Source: Stappia sp. 28M-7 (GTDB lineage Bacteria; Pseudomonadota; Alphaproteobacteria; Rhizobiales; Stappiaceae). From it: a stretch of DNA of 64,000 nt. This document shows, piece after piece, positions 51,264 to 59,870 of this stretch; position 1 is the stretch's first letter; each line of letters begins with the position of its first letter. The stretch lies in contig NZ_JACMIA010000001.1 of the NCBI RefSeq assembly GCF_014252955.1, positions 4,114,258 to 4,178,257 on the forward strand. Reading direction: 5' to 3'. The position numbers and the translations under genes are program-made. The notes below the pieces were generated by a model, which was not told where the DNA came from, did not search any database, and saw nothing but the letters and a program-made list of their open reading frames with translations.

Positions 51264-51908
51264 GTGCACCCGCGCCTCTATCTCATTACGCCTGCGACCT
51301 TTGAACTCGACGGCTTCTGCAAGGACCTCGCCTCCGCCCTTTCCGGTGGCGATGTCGCCTGCCTGCTGATCACCGACGGCGGCTGGGGCGAGGCCGGTTT
51401 CCAGAAGATCGCGGAGACAATCGTGCCGATCGCCCAGGCGGCGGGCACGGCGGTTCTGGTGCAGAACGATTCGCGCGCTGCCGGGCGCAGCCGCGCCGAC
51501 GGCATCCATGTCGACACGTCCGGCGAGGACCTGAAGCGGGCACTGGAGAATTTCCACCCCCGCGGCATCGTCGGGGCGGGCGATATCCGCACCCGTCACG
51601 ACGCCATGACGGTGGCCGAGCTCGGCGTCGACTACGTTCTGTTCGGCCTGCTGGAACGCGAGGAGGACGTGGAGCCGCACGCCAAGACGCTGCAGTTCTC
51701 GTCATGGTGGGCTCAGATGTTCGAAACGCCCTGCGTCGCCCTGTGCGGCAGCGACCTCGCCGGCGTCGAGACCTGTGCTGCGACCGGGGCGGATTTCGTC
51801 GCCCTGCGCGGCGCCGTCTGGAACCATCCCGAGGGGCCCGAAGCGGCGGTTCGTGCCGCCAACGAGGTCCTGTCGCGCTACGAGCTGACGGAGGCAGAAG
51901 GCGGATGA
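51264..51908 (+). CDS. ThiE-like (thiamine phosphate synthase family) protein, divergent
   Basis: This 214-residue TIM-barrel protein resembles ThiE. It has LYLITPATFEL at the start, VLVQNDSRAAGRSRADGIHVD in place of the usual VNDR..GADGVHLGQ, and a final GADFVALRGAVW. The phosphate-binding Ser of the usual GVS motif is replaced by GAGDIRT. The FPTxTK loop is replaced by LLEREED, so true thiamine synthesis is doubtful. GTG 51264 is chosen because GGAAGGA lies six bases upstream; the nearby ATG is out of frame. Its TGA overlaps the next ATG. Confidence 0.75.
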   Translation: MHPRLYLITPATFELDGFCKDLASALSGGDVACLLITDGGWGEAGFQKIAETIVPIAQAAGTAVLVQNDSRAAGRSRADGIHVDTSGEDLKRALENFHPRGIVGAGDIRTRHDAMTVAELGVDYVLFGLLEREEDVEPHAKTLQFSSWWAQMFETPCVALCGSDLAGVETCAATGADFVALRGAVWNHPEGPEAAVRAANEVLSRYELTEAEGG

Positions 51909-53170
51909 CCGCAGGGGGCGGACGGTTGCAGGCGGGCGCGCTGGCCATGCTGCTGCTCCTTGGAGCTGCGGCACATCCTGCCTTTGCGCAAGACGGCACC
52001 GGCACCGCACCTGCCGAACCGAAGGCGGACGCACAGCCGGCGGCAACACCTGAGCCGGCTCCCGCTCCCGCCCCTGCTGCCGAGGCACCGCCCGAGGCAG
52101 CCTCTTCTCCGCAAGCGCCAGCCGCCACCGGAGCAGCTCCTGCATCCGATCTTCCCGGCGCCGGTTCGATGCCCTCTGCCGCCGAGATTTCCGAGCGTCT
52201 GTCCGCGGTGCCGCAGCAGCCCGTGGGCGGCGACGAGAACATTCCCCTGCTCGTGCCGCCGACCAGCGTCGCCCCGCCCCTGCCGCTCGAGATCGAGGGC
52301 GAGGTCCGTGACTACGCTTATGGTGCTTTCCAGCGCGGCTGGTATCTGACGGCCCTGTCGCTCGCCACTCCGCGCGCCGAGGCCGGCGACCCGGCCGCCC
52401 AGACCCTGCTCGGCGTGCTCTATGAGACCGGCCGCGGTCTGCCGCAGGATGCCGAGCGCGCTGCCAGCTGGTATCAGCTCGCCTCCTCAAGCGGAAACAC
52501 GCGCGCGGCCCTGCGCTACGGCCTCATGCTCCTCAACGGTCTCGGCGTTCCGGAAGACAAGGTGAAGGCCGGCGACATGTTCGAGCTCGCGGCCAATGAC
52601 GAGATCCCCGAGGCGATCTACAACCTTGCCGGCCTGTATCGCACCGGCGAGGGGCGTCCTCTCGATCCCGACCGGGCGCTGGAGCTTCTGGAAAAGGCCG
52701 CCGATCTCGGCGATGTCGATGCCCGTTTCCAGCTCGCACAGTTCTATCTCGACGGCCCCGCCGACATCCGCAGCGAGGCGCGCGCCGCCTTCTGGATGGG
52801 CCGCGCCGCCCGCCAGGGCCATGTCGGTGCGCAGGTCCGTTACGCCATTCTACGCTTCAACGGCCGGGGCGTTGCCCCCGACGAGGCCGAGGCCGCCGAC
52901 TGGTTCGAGCGCGCCGCCAGCGCCGGCAACCCGGTGGCGATGAACCGGCTTGCGCGGACCTATGCCTTCGGCCGCGGCCGGGAGGTCGATCTGGAAAAGG
53001 CCGCCGGCTGGCACATGGCCGCCCGCGCTCTCGGCATTTCCGATCTGGAGATGGACGGGCTGCTCGGCTCGATCGACGCGGAAACCCTGGCCAAGGCGAC
53101 GGCCTTTGCCGAGCGCTATGCGGCCGCCGCCGACCCGACGGTGGTGGAGAACCCCGACAACACGCCCTGA
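51905..53170 (+). CDS. Secreted Sel1/TPR-repeat protein
   Basis: This 421-residue protein has a signal peptide (LAMLLLLGAAAHPAFAQ). A Pro/Ala/Glu-rich linker of about 70 residues is followed by Sel1-type repeats over about 130-390. Examples are AGDPAAQTLLGVLYETGRGLPQD, AIYNLAGLYRTGEGRPLD and GHVGAQVRYAILRFNGRGV. These are protein-interaction scaffolds; a periplasmic role is inferred from the signal peptide. It is translationally coupled to the ThiE-like gene by ATGA, though the functions look unrelated. Confidence 0.85.
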   Translation: MTAGGGRLQAGALAMLLLLGAAAHPAFAQDGTGTAPAEPKADAQPAATPEPAPAPAPAAEAPPEAASSPQAPAATGAAPASDLPGAGSMPSAAEISERLSAVPQQPVGGDENIPLLVPPTSVAPPLPLEIEGEVRDYAYGAFQRGWYLTALSLATPRAEAGDPAAQTLLGVLYETGRGLPQDAERAASWYQLASSSGNTRAALRYGLMLLNGLGVPEDKVKAGDMFELAANDEIPEAIYNLAGLYRTGEGRPLDPDRALELLEKAADLGDVDARFQLAQFYLDGPADIRSEARAAFWMGRAARQGHVGAQVRYAILRFNGRGVAPDEAEAADWFERAASAGNPVAMNRLARTYAFGRGREVDLEKAAGWHMAARALGISDLEMDGLLGSIDAETLAKATAFAERYAAAADPTVVENPDNTP

Positions 53171-53173
53171 GCC

Positions 53174-53190
53174 GGCGAAACCGCCTTTTT
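53174..53190 (+). terminator. Short hairpin and T-run after Sel1 gene
   Basis: GGCG-AAAC-CGCC followed by TTTTT begins 4 bp after the stop codon. The stem is only four pairs, so this is a weak call. Confidence 0.35.
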
Positions 53191-53391
53191 GCTTGATTGG
53201 CAACCGGAAGTGTGGTGGACAGGCCGCGCACCAGACAATGTGCCCGGCCGACGCGACGGCGCCTTCTTCAAGGACCAGGTCCGGACCGGGCTCGGCGGCC
53301 TTGGCGGCGCCGGACACGCCTGCGGCTGGGGCCAGCGGATGGCCCCCGCGGAGCGAACCGCCGCAGGACCTTTGGAGACGGAACGAGACAC

Positions 53392-53955
53392 ATGAAGATC
53401 AACGGAAACGAGATCAAGCCCGGCAACGTGCTGCAGCACCAGGAGACGCTCTGGGCTGTGGTCAAGGTCGAGCACGTGAAGCCGGGCAAGGGCGGCGCCT
53501 TCGCCCAGGTCGAGATGAAGAACCTTCTCGACGGCCGCAAGCTCAACGAGCGTTTCCGCTCCGCCGACAAGGTCGAGCGCGTGCGCCTCGAGCAGAAGGA
53601 CTTCCAGTATCTCTATCCGCAGGAAGACATGCTGGTGTTCATGAACACCGAGACCTACGAGCAGATCGAGCTGCAGGCCGACTTCGTCGGCGAGCGCGCC
53701 GCCTTCCTGCAGGACGGCATGATGGTCACACTCGAGATGCACGAGGAGCGTCCGATCGGCATCACCCTGCCGCAATACGTGACGCTGGAGATCACCGAGG
53801 CGGATGCCGTGGTGAAGGGCCAGACCCAGTCCTCGTCCTACAAGCCGGCCATGCTGGAAAACGGCGTGCGCGTCATGGTGCCGCCGTTCATCACCGCCGG
53901 CGAGAAGATCATCGTCGACACCGAGCTGGTCGAGTACGTCCGCCGCGCCGACTGA
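53392..53955 (+). CDS. efp: Elongation factor P
   Basis: EF-P relieves ribosome stalling at proline runs. The 187-residue protein starts [20 protein letters not shown]. The tip loop KPGKGGAF places the conserved Lys at residue 33 for possible lysylation, and three beta domains fill the normal length. ATG 53392 is the family start; upstream frame is non-homologous. The 221 bp before it hold the weak terminator and presumably its promoter. suhB follows on the same strand. Confidence 0.94.
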   Translation: MKINGNEIKPGNVLQHQETLWAVVKVEHVKPGKGGAFAQVEMKNLLDGRKLNERFRSADKVERVRLEQKDFQYLYPQEDMLVFMNTETYEQIELQADFVGERAAFLQDGMMVTLEMHEERPIGITLPQYVTLEITEADAVVKGQTQSSSYKPAMLENGVRVMVPPFITAGEKIIVDTELVEYVRRAD

Positions 53956-54060
53956 TTTGCCTATCGGCCGGCGGCCCCGACTGCGCCGCCGGCCTCCCGA
54001 CTTCCCCCCGAAGGGCACGCCCTCCGGTCGTCCCCCGCCAGGAATTTTCCAGGAACCGCC

Positions 54061-54855
54061 ATGTCCCGCTCCGCCATCCTGAATGTCATGGTCCAGGCCG
54101 CGCTGAAGGCCGGTCGCAGCCTCGCTCGCGATTTCGGCGAGGTCGAGAACCTGCAGGTCTCGCGCAAGGGCCCGAGCGACTTCGTGTCGGCCGCCGACAT
54201 CGCCGCCGAGAAGATCGTGCGCGCCGAGTTGCAGAAGGCGCGCCCGAGCTACGGCTTCCTGATGGAAGAGTCCGGCGTCATCGAGGGCGAGGACCCGCAG
54301 CATCGCTGGATCGTCGATCCGCTCGACGGCACCACGAACTTCCTGCACGGCATCCCGATGTTCAACGTCTCCATCGCGCTTGAGCGCGAAGGCGTGATCG
54401 TCGCCGGCGTCATCTACAATCCGGCGATGGACGAGCTGTTCACCGCCGAGCGCGGCCGCGGCGCCTTCCTCAACGACCGCCGCCTGCGCGTTGCCGCCCG
54501 CAAGTCGATGCCGGACTGCGTCATCGCCACCGGCATCCCCTTCCTCGGCGTCGGCGACCATGCCCGCACGCTGAAGGAACTGCGCCACGTCATGGGTGAA
54601 GTCGCCGGCATCCGCCGCTGCGGCGCCGCTGCCCTCGACCTCGCCTGGACCGCTGCCGGCCGCTTCGACGGCTTCTGGGAGCACGGCCTGTCGCCCTGGG
54701 ACATGGCAGCCGGCCTGCTGCTGGTCCGCGAGGCCGGCGGCTACGTCACCGACATCAACGGCGGCGAGAAGATGTTCGAAACCCGCTCGATCGTCGCCGG
54801 CAACGAGCAGGTCCAGGCCCAGCTGCGCGAGCTTTTGAAGAACGCTCGCAGCTGA
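54061..54855 (+). CDS. suhB: Inositol monophosphatase family protein SuhB
   Basis: SuhB hydrolyses inositol-1-phosphate and related sugars and can affect RNA polymerase and antitermination in E. coli. The 264-residue protein shows the metal-binding FLMEESG, the signature DPLDGTTNFLHGIP and the second WEHGLSPWDMAAG. Length is usual. The ATG follows AGGAACC. It lies 105 bp after efp and precedes the MotA-like gene. Confidence 0.93.
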   Translation: MSRSAILNVMVQAALKAGRSLARDFGEVENLQVSRKGPSDFVSAADIAAEKIVRAELQKARPSYGFLMEESGVIEGEDPQHRWIVDPLDGTTNFLHGIPMFNVSIALEREGVIVAGVIYNPAMDELFTAERGRGAFLNDRRLRVAARKSMPDCVIATGIPFLGVGDHARTLKELRHVMGEVAGIRRCGAAALDLAWTAAGRFDGFWEHGLSPWDMAAGLLLVREAGGYVTDINGGEKMFETRSIVAGNEQVQAQLRELLKNARS

Positions 54856-54959
54856 CGGCTGCCCCTGCGGCAGGACCGCCCGCCGACATTACGGCTTTTC
54901 AGGCCGGTGAAAATCACGCTATCAAGGGCTTGTCCTCAACAGGGAGAAGACAAGCCGTC

Positions 54960-55961
54960 ATGGCGCGTGCCTATGATCCGTACAGCCTGTCCAGTCCCTG
55001 GGTCTATCTGATCCGGATGATCATCTTCCTGGCGGTGGTCGCGTTCATCGCGCTGATCCTGTACCGCCAGATCGCCACAGCCTTCATGAGCAACCCCGGT
55101 CTCAACGGACTGATCATCGGCACCGGACTCGTCGGCATCCTGCTCGCCATCCGCCAGGCGATCCGCCTGATGCCGGAGGTGAACTGGGTGAACGGCTTCC
55201 GGCTCGGCGACCCGGGCATCGAGGTTCGGCGTCCGCCGGTACTGCTGGCGCCGATGGCGACGCTGCTCGGCAACCGTGCCGGCGATACCATCCTGTCGCC
55301 GGCGACGACCCGCTCGATCCTCGATTCCATCGGCATGCGCCTCGACGAGGCGCGCGAGATGGCGCGCTACCTCACCGGTCTCCTCGTCTTCCTCGGCCTG
55401 CTCGGCACGTTCTGGGGCCTGCTGCAGACCGTCGGCTCGGTCAACATCACGATCCAGAGCCTCGATGTCGGCTCGGGCGATGCCAATGTCATCTTCGAGG
55501 ACCTCAAGGCGGGCCTCGAAGCCCCGCTTGCAGGCATGGGCACCGCCTTCTCGTCCTCGCTGTTCGGCCTCACCGGATCGCTGATCCTCGGCTTCCTCGA
55601 CCTGCAGGCCGGCCAGGCGCAGAACCGCTTCTACAACGAGCTCGAAGACTGGCTGACCACGCTGACCGACATCGAGCCGGAAGACAGCGCCGGTGGTAGC
55701 TCCGGTCTCGTCGAGCTGCGCTTTGCCATCGACAACCTGCGCAAGGCCGTTTCCGAGGGCGGAGGCGGCGCGGGGCGCAATGCCGCCGTTGCCATGGCCA
55801 ATCTCGCGGAAGGTATCCAGGGTCTCGTCCAGCATGTGCGCAGCGAACAGCAGATGATGCGCGACTGGGCCGACGAACAGTCCGAGCAGCAGAAGCGCAT
55901 CGAGCATCTGCTGAAGACCATGTCCACCGCCTTCGAACGGATCAAGGACGAGGCCAAATGA
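54960..55961 (+). CDS. MotA/TolQ/ExbB-type proton channel family protein
   Basis: This 333-residue inner-membrane protein has four membrane helices: about 13-33, 47-65, 132-155 and 190-212. The MotA/ExbB pattern is seen in LGLLGTFWGLLQTVGSV and GLEAPLAGMGTAFSSSLFGLTGSLILGF. The tail (about 240-333) is helical with a short coiled coil. With the next gene, whose product has a MotB-like helix and OmpA domain, it forms a probable ion-driven stator pair. No flagellar structural genes are near, so a role other than motility is likely. ATG 54960 fits the helix start. Confidence 0.85.
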   Translation: MARAYDPYSLSSPWVYLIRMIIFLAVVAFIALILYRQIATAFMSNPGLNGLIIGTGLVGILLAIRQAIRLMPEVNWVNGFRLGDPGIEVRRPPVLLAPMATLLGNRAGDTILSPATTRSILDSIGMRLDEAREMARYLTGLLVFLGLLGTFWGLLQTVGSVNITIQSLDVGSGDANVIFEDLKAGLEAPLAGMGTAFSSSLFGLTGSLILGFLDLQAGQAQNRFYNELEDWLTTLTDIEPEDSAGGSSGLVELRFAIDNLRKAVSEGGGGAGRNAAVAMANLAEGIQGLVQHVRSEQQMMRDWADEQSEQQKRIEHLLKTMSTAFERIKDEAK

Positions 55962-56047
55962 GCCGCCTCGCGGGGAATTGGCGCAAGATCGCCCGATCCG
56001 CCGGGCTTCCGACTGGCGGGCACCCGACGCCGAAAGGGCTCTAGACC

Positions 56048-57079
56048 ATGGCCGGCACGCGAATGAGGCGTCGGGACGGACGGACGGACTACTGGCCCGG
56101 CTTCGTCGATGCCATGGCATCGCTGCTTCTGGTCATCATCTTCCTGCTGTCCATCTTCGTGCTCGCCCAGTTCTTCCTCGGGCAGCAGCTGTCGGGCCGC
56201 GACACCGTTCTCAATCGCCTCAACGCCCAGATCACCGAGCTGACCGAGTTGCTGGCGCTGGAGCGGGCCGGAAGCCGCGATCTCCAGGACACCATCGCCA
56301 CCCTCACCGCCAATCTGACGGATGCCGAGGCGGAGCAGCAGCGCCTGCAGGGCCTGCTCGATGCCTCCTCCGACCGTGCCAGCCAGACCGGCGGCGCCCT
56401 TGCCGGCATGGAAAGTGCGCTTGAGGAAGAGCGCCGGCTGTCGCAGCGCGCCCTGTCCCAGGTCGAACTGCTGAACCAGCAGATTTCCGCCCTGCGCCGC
56501 CAGATCGCCGCGCTGGAGGATGCGCTCGATGCCTCGGAAGGGCGCGACCGCGAAAGCCAGGCCAAGATCGCCGATCTCGGCCGCCGGCTGAACGTGGCGC
56601 TGGCCCAGCGCGTGCAGGAGCTGTCGCGCTACCGGTCCGACTTCTTCGGCCGCCTGCGCGAGATCCTGTCCCAGCGCTCGGATATCCGTGTCGTCGGCGA
56701 CCGCTTCGTCTTCCAGTCGGAGGTGCTGTTCTCCTCCGGCGCCGAGACGATCAATCCGGCGGGCGAGCAGGAACTGCAGAAGCTTGCCGACGCGATCAAG
56801 GAGCTTGCCGTCCAGATCCCGGCCGAGATCAACTGGGTCCTGCGCGTCGACGGTCATACCGATGCCCGCCCCCTGTCGGGAACGGGGCGCTTCCGCAACA
56901 ACTGGGAGCTCTCCGCAGCGCGCGCCATCTCGGTCGTGCGCTACCTGATCGATCAGGGCGTCGATCCCAAGCGCCTGGTCGCCGCCGGCTTCGGCGAATT
57001 CCAGCCGCTGGAGGAAGGCGACAGCGACGAGGCGCTCGCCCGTAACCGCCGCATCGAGCTGAAACTGACCGAACGCTGA
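56048..57079 (+). CDS. MotB/OmpA-like peptidoglycan-binding protein, partner of the MotA-like protein
   Basis: This 343-residue protein has a short basic N-terminus and one membrane helix with an acidic residue at its base (Asp21 in GFVDAMASLLLVIIF), matching the proton-binding Asp of MotB. A coiled coil (about 45-200, rich in LxxxLxx with Glu/Arg) and a C-terminal OmpA domain (LRVDGHTDARPLSG, AARAISVVRYL) follow. It starts 86 bp after the MotA-like gene. Together they could form a cell-wall-anchored ion motor; flagellar use is not indicated by context. Confidence 0.85.
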   Translation: MAGTRMRRRDGRTDYWPGFVDAMASLLLVIIFLLSIFVLAQFFLGQQLSGRDTVLNRLNAQITELTELLALERAGSRDLQDTIATLTANLTDAEAEQQRLQGLLDASSDRASQTGGALAGMESALEEERRLSQRALSQVELLNQQISALRRQIAALEDALDASEGRDRESQAKIADLGRRLNVALAQRVQELSRYRSDFFGRLREILSQRSDIRVVGDRFVFQSEVLFSSGAETINPAGEQELQKLADAIKELAVQIPAEINWVLRVDGHTDARPLSGTGRFRNNWELSAARAISVVRYLIDQGVDPKRLVAAGFGEFQPLEEGDSDEALARNRRIELKLTER

Positions 57080-57128
57080 TCGCCGGCGCCCGAAGCCGGA
57101 CGCTGCTCGTTCCGCAATCCGAAAAAGC

Positions 57129-57164
57129 AAAAAGGCCGTTCCCTATCCGGAAACGGCCTTTTTT
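57129..57164. terminator. Bidirectional terminator between MotB-like gene and trcR
   Basis: AAAAAGGCCGTT (57129-57140) pairs with AACGGCCTTTTT (57152-57163), with CC/GG inside, giving T-runs in both directions for the convergent genes. Confidence 0.85.
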
Positions 57165-57232
57165 CATCGGAAATCGCTGAAGTCAGCTCGAAACAATGTC
57201 GCGCGGCATATGACTGACACGCGATGAGCGAC

Positions 57233-57958
57233 TTAATAGTCGTCGTCGTCCTCGTCGCGGGGCTTGCCCTTGAGCGAGTTAAGCTTCGCGAACACCGCGT
57301 CGGCGTCGATTTCCTCGTCCTTCGGCTGCGAAGGAGCGGGACGGGCGAAGGCGGCTGCCATCGCGTCCTCCGAGGTGGTCTCGTCGACCGGCAGCAGCGT
57401 CTCTTCGTAGTGCTCGCCCTCGGGCCGCGGCGGCAGGTTCTTCGAGGCCTTCTCGACTTCCATGTCCAGCTCGATCTGGCTGCACAGGCCGAGGGTCACC
57501 GGATCCATCGGGGTCAGGTTGTTGGAGTTCCAGTGGGTGCGCTCGCGGATCGCCAGGATCGTCGGCTTGGTCGTGCCGACCATGCGCATGATCTGCGAAT
57601 CCTTTAGCTCCGGGTGGTTGCGCACCAGCCACAGGATCGCGTTCGGGCGGTCCTGGCGACGCGACACCGGCGTGTAGCGCGGTCCCTTCCGCTTGCTCTC
57701 CGGCACGCGGGTCTTCGGCTCCTGCAGCTTCAGCCGGTAACCGGTGTTGCCCTGCGCCTTCTCGATCTCCTCTCGGGTGAGCTGGCCGGTCATTACCGGA
57801 TCGAGACCTTTGATGCCCTGGGCGGCCTCTCCGTCGGCAATGGCTTTCACCTCAAGCGGGTGGAGTTTGCAGAAATCGGCAATCTGGTCGAAGCTGAGAG
57901 ACGTGTTGTCCACAAGCCACACGGCCGTCGCCTTGGGCATCAAGGGAGTGGTCGCCAT
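57233..57958 (-). CDS. trcR: Cell-cycle transcriptional regulator TrcR (DUF1013)
   Basis: The 241-residue protein is of the DUF1013 family, named TrcR in alphaproteobacteria. It begins with a helix-turn-helix-like region (DNTSLSFDQIADFCKLHPLEVKAIADGE). A second possible HTH follows (NAILWLVRNHPELKDSQIMRMVGTTKPTILAIRERTHW). The C-terminus is acidic and ends DEDDDDY. No sensor domain is seen. It stands alone on the minus strand. Function is transferred from the family name only. Confidence 0.85.
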   Translation of the reverse strand: MATTPLMPKATAVWLVDNTSLSFDQIADFCKLHPLEVKAIADGEAAQGIKGLDPVMTGQLTREEIEKAQGNTGYRLKLQEPKTRVPESKRKGPRYTPVSRRQDRPNAILWLVRNHPELKDSQIMRMVGTTKPTILAIRERTHWNSNNLTPMDPVTLGLCSQIELDMEVEKASKNLPPRPEGEHYEETLLPVDETTSEDAMAAAFARPAPSQPKDEEIDADAVFAKLNSLKGKPRDEDDDDY

Positions 57959-58092
57959 GTGTAATGCCTCCTGTTCGCTCCGCCGGGAACCGCACTTGTA
58001 AGCGCAGGAGCCGGCAAAGCCAAAATCATCTGTCGCATGGAAGGGGAACTTTCAGGCTTATACGCGTTCCCCTTCATGAAATCAAACATGGA

Positions 58093-59103
58093 TCACGTCG
58101 CGGCTTCGGTCAAAAGGACGATCTTGCCGATGTGTCCGGAGCTCTCCATTCGCGCATGTGCCGCAGCGGCGTCCGCGAGCGGGAAGGTGGAATCCATCAC
58201 CGGCCGCACCGTGCCGGACTCGATCAGCGGCCACACCTTTTCGCGCAGCTGCGCGGCGATCGCCGCCTTGAACGCGGCCTCGCGCGGGCGCAGTGTCGAG
58301 CCGGTATGGACCAGCCGCTTGACCATCAGCCGCGAGAAATTGACGTTCTCCGCGATGCCGTTCAGCGTCGCGATCTGGCAGATGCGTCCTTCCACGGCCG
58401 CCACCTTCCAGTTCCGCTCCACATAGTCGCCGCCGACCATGTCGAGGATCACCTCGACGCCGTGGCCGCCGGTCGCCTCCAGCACCACCTCGACGAAGTC
58501 GGCCTTGTTGTAGTTGATCGCATGGTCGGCGCCGAGCTTGCGCACAGCCTCCGCCTTGTCTTCCGAGCCGACCGTGGTGAAGACTTCCGCGCCGAAGGCC
58601 TTCGCCAGCTGGATCGCCGTCGTGCCGATGCCCGACGTTCCTCCATGCACCAGGAACCGTTCGCCCGCCTTCAGCCCGACCCGGTCGAAGACATTCGTCC
58701 ACACGGTGAAGAACGTCTCGGGCAGCGCGGCCGCCTCGGCCATGGTGAGGCCAGCAGGCACGGGCAGCACGCTGCCGGCAGGCGCGGCCACATATTCGGC
58801 ATAGCCGCCGCCCGGCACCAGGGCGCAGACCTTGTCGCCCTTGGCAATGCCCGAGACGTCGGGGCCGAGCGAGACGACGGTGCCGGCAACCTCGAGGCCC
58901 GGGATATCGGTGACGCCCGGCGGCGGCGGATAGTGGCCCATGCGCTGGATGACGTCCGGCCGGTTGACGCCCGCGGCCTCGACGCGGATCAGCACCTCGC
59001 CGGCTGCCGCCGCCGGGACGGGGCGCTGCATCGGCGCCAGCACATCGGGCCCGCCGGGTGTCTCGAAACCGATTGCCGTCATCATGCGAGGTGTGTCGCT
59101 CAT
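58093..59103 (-). CDS. NAD(P)H-quinone oxidoreductase, PIG3/zinc-free MDR type
   Basis: This 336-residue medium-chain dehydrogenase probably reduces quinones with NADPH. It has the N-terminal GroES-like domain (AAGVNRPDVIQRMGHYPPPPG, lacking zinc Cys). The nucleotide-binding domain carries FLVHGGTSGIGTTAIQLAKAFGA and GADHAINYNK. ATG 59103 (MSDTPRMM) is chosen; a longer start adds basic residues. It is divergent from the DUF1192 gene with 139 bp between, and 134 bp downstream of it lies trcR. Confidence 0.9.
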   Translation of the reverse strand: MSDTPRMMTAIGFETPGGPDVLAPMQRPVPAAAAGEVLIRVEAAGVNRPDVIQRMGHYPPPPGVTDIPGLEVAGTVVSLGPDVSGIAKGDKVCALVPGGGYAEYVAAPAGSVLPVPAGLTMAEAAALPETFFTVWTNVFDRVGLKAGERFLVHGGTSGIGTTAIQLAKAFGAEVFTTVGSEDKAEAVRKLGADHAINYNKADFVEVVLEATGGHGVEVILDMVGGDYVERNWKVAAVEGRICQIATLNGIAENVNFSRLMVKRLVHTGSTLRPREAAFKAAIAAQLREKVWPLIESGTVRPVMDSTFPLADAAAAHARMESSGHIGKIVLLTEAAT

Positions 59104-59242
59104 CGTGCCAGTCCTCCTTCGGGCCGTTATAGCGTCCCGGTTTAAGACGTCCCGCAAGGCCTGACAATTGACGAGAGCATGATCGGACGGACATCCTGAC
59201 GCCGGTCGGGGCCTTGCGGATACTCAGGAGGAGAACGCGAAA

Positions 59243-59437
59243 ATGCAGGACGAGTTCGAATCGAAGACCAGTTCCCTCGCCTCTCCGGTCGTCGTGGGCG
59301 AGGATCTGTCGCGACTATCTGTGGATGAACTGACAAGGCGCATTGAGCGGTTGACAGAGGAGATTTCCCGCACCGAGCGAGAGCGGGACGCTCGCGGCGG
59401 CGTGCGCGCCGCTGCCGATGCCCTGTTCCGCAAGTGA
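59243..59437 (+). CDS. DUF1192 small coiled-coil protein
   Basis: This 64-residue protein has an unstructured start, then VGEDLSRLSVDELTRRIERLTEEISRTERER, the hallmark of DUF1192, and a basic tail. It is a small helical protein of unknown function found close to rcdA in Rhizobiales. An AGGAGG-like ribosome site lies just before the ATG. A long AT-rich non-coding region follows. Confidence 0.85.
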   Translation: MQDEFESKTSSLASPVVVGEDLSRLSVDELTRRIERLTEEISRTERERDARGGVRAAADALFRK

Positions 59438-59554
59438 TCGCATGATCGGCAGCGGCACAGTTAACTCACGCTATTTACTTCAAATTTGACTTTGGGAGCC
59501 TTTGCGTCAAGCAAGCAGATTCACTAAAAATTTAGTCATTTACTATTTATTAAG
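59438..59554. other. AT-rich non-coding stretch before sRNA candidate
   Basis: In strong contrast to the surrounding GC-rich DNA, 59460-59570 is rich in A and T with no open frame of note. It likely contains the promoter for the following RNA. With the sRNA candidate and 59672-59870 it makes a 433-bp gap without a protein gene; 59672-59870 presumably holds the rcdA promoter. Confidence 0.5.
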
Positions 59555-59671
59555 CTTTCTAATTCATAACTGTGGGTATCCAGTCATCTGGATTTCGAGT
59601 GGCTCCTGTCCACTCTGTTTGACGCCTCCCTGTTAATGACTTCGAGCCGCGGACACCGCGGCTCTTTTTTT
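59555..59671 (+). ncRNA. Candidate trans-acting small RNA with three hairpins
   Basis: Three stems follow one another: ATCCAG-TCAT-CTGGAT (59578-59593), GAGTGG-CTCCTGT-CCACTC (59597-59615) and GAGCCGCGG-ACA-CCGCGGCTC (59644-59664). The last is followed by seven T, an excellent intrinsic terminator. The linker between stems 2 and 3 carries CCTCCC and the loop of stem 2 carries CTCCT, both complementary to ribosome-binding sites. There is no protein frame with a ribosome site. The 5' end is a guess. It resembles in style the rhizobial MmgR (alpha-r8) or alpha-r14 RNAs. Confidence 0.6.
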
Positions 59672-59870
59672 GCCGGCTCCTTCGGTGTATCCCCTGTTGC
59701 GTGCCTACCCGCCTGCGCCAGACGGTGTGGCACGCCGATTGCACGATACACTTTGACCCGACCGCAACGCCCCGATTTGGGACATTTGCCCTGCCAAGGC
59801 CTCGCAGAAGCGCCGGCAGACACCGCGGTTGCAAGGTATTGAGACAAAGCTGGACAGGAGGCACTGGCGC

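Noticed and set aside
54960-57079. Zorya defence system (ZorA/ZorB)
   Set aside because: The MotA/MotB-like pair superficially fits ZorAB, but the MotA-like tail is short and no ZorC, ZorD or ZorE helicase or nuclease gene is nearby.
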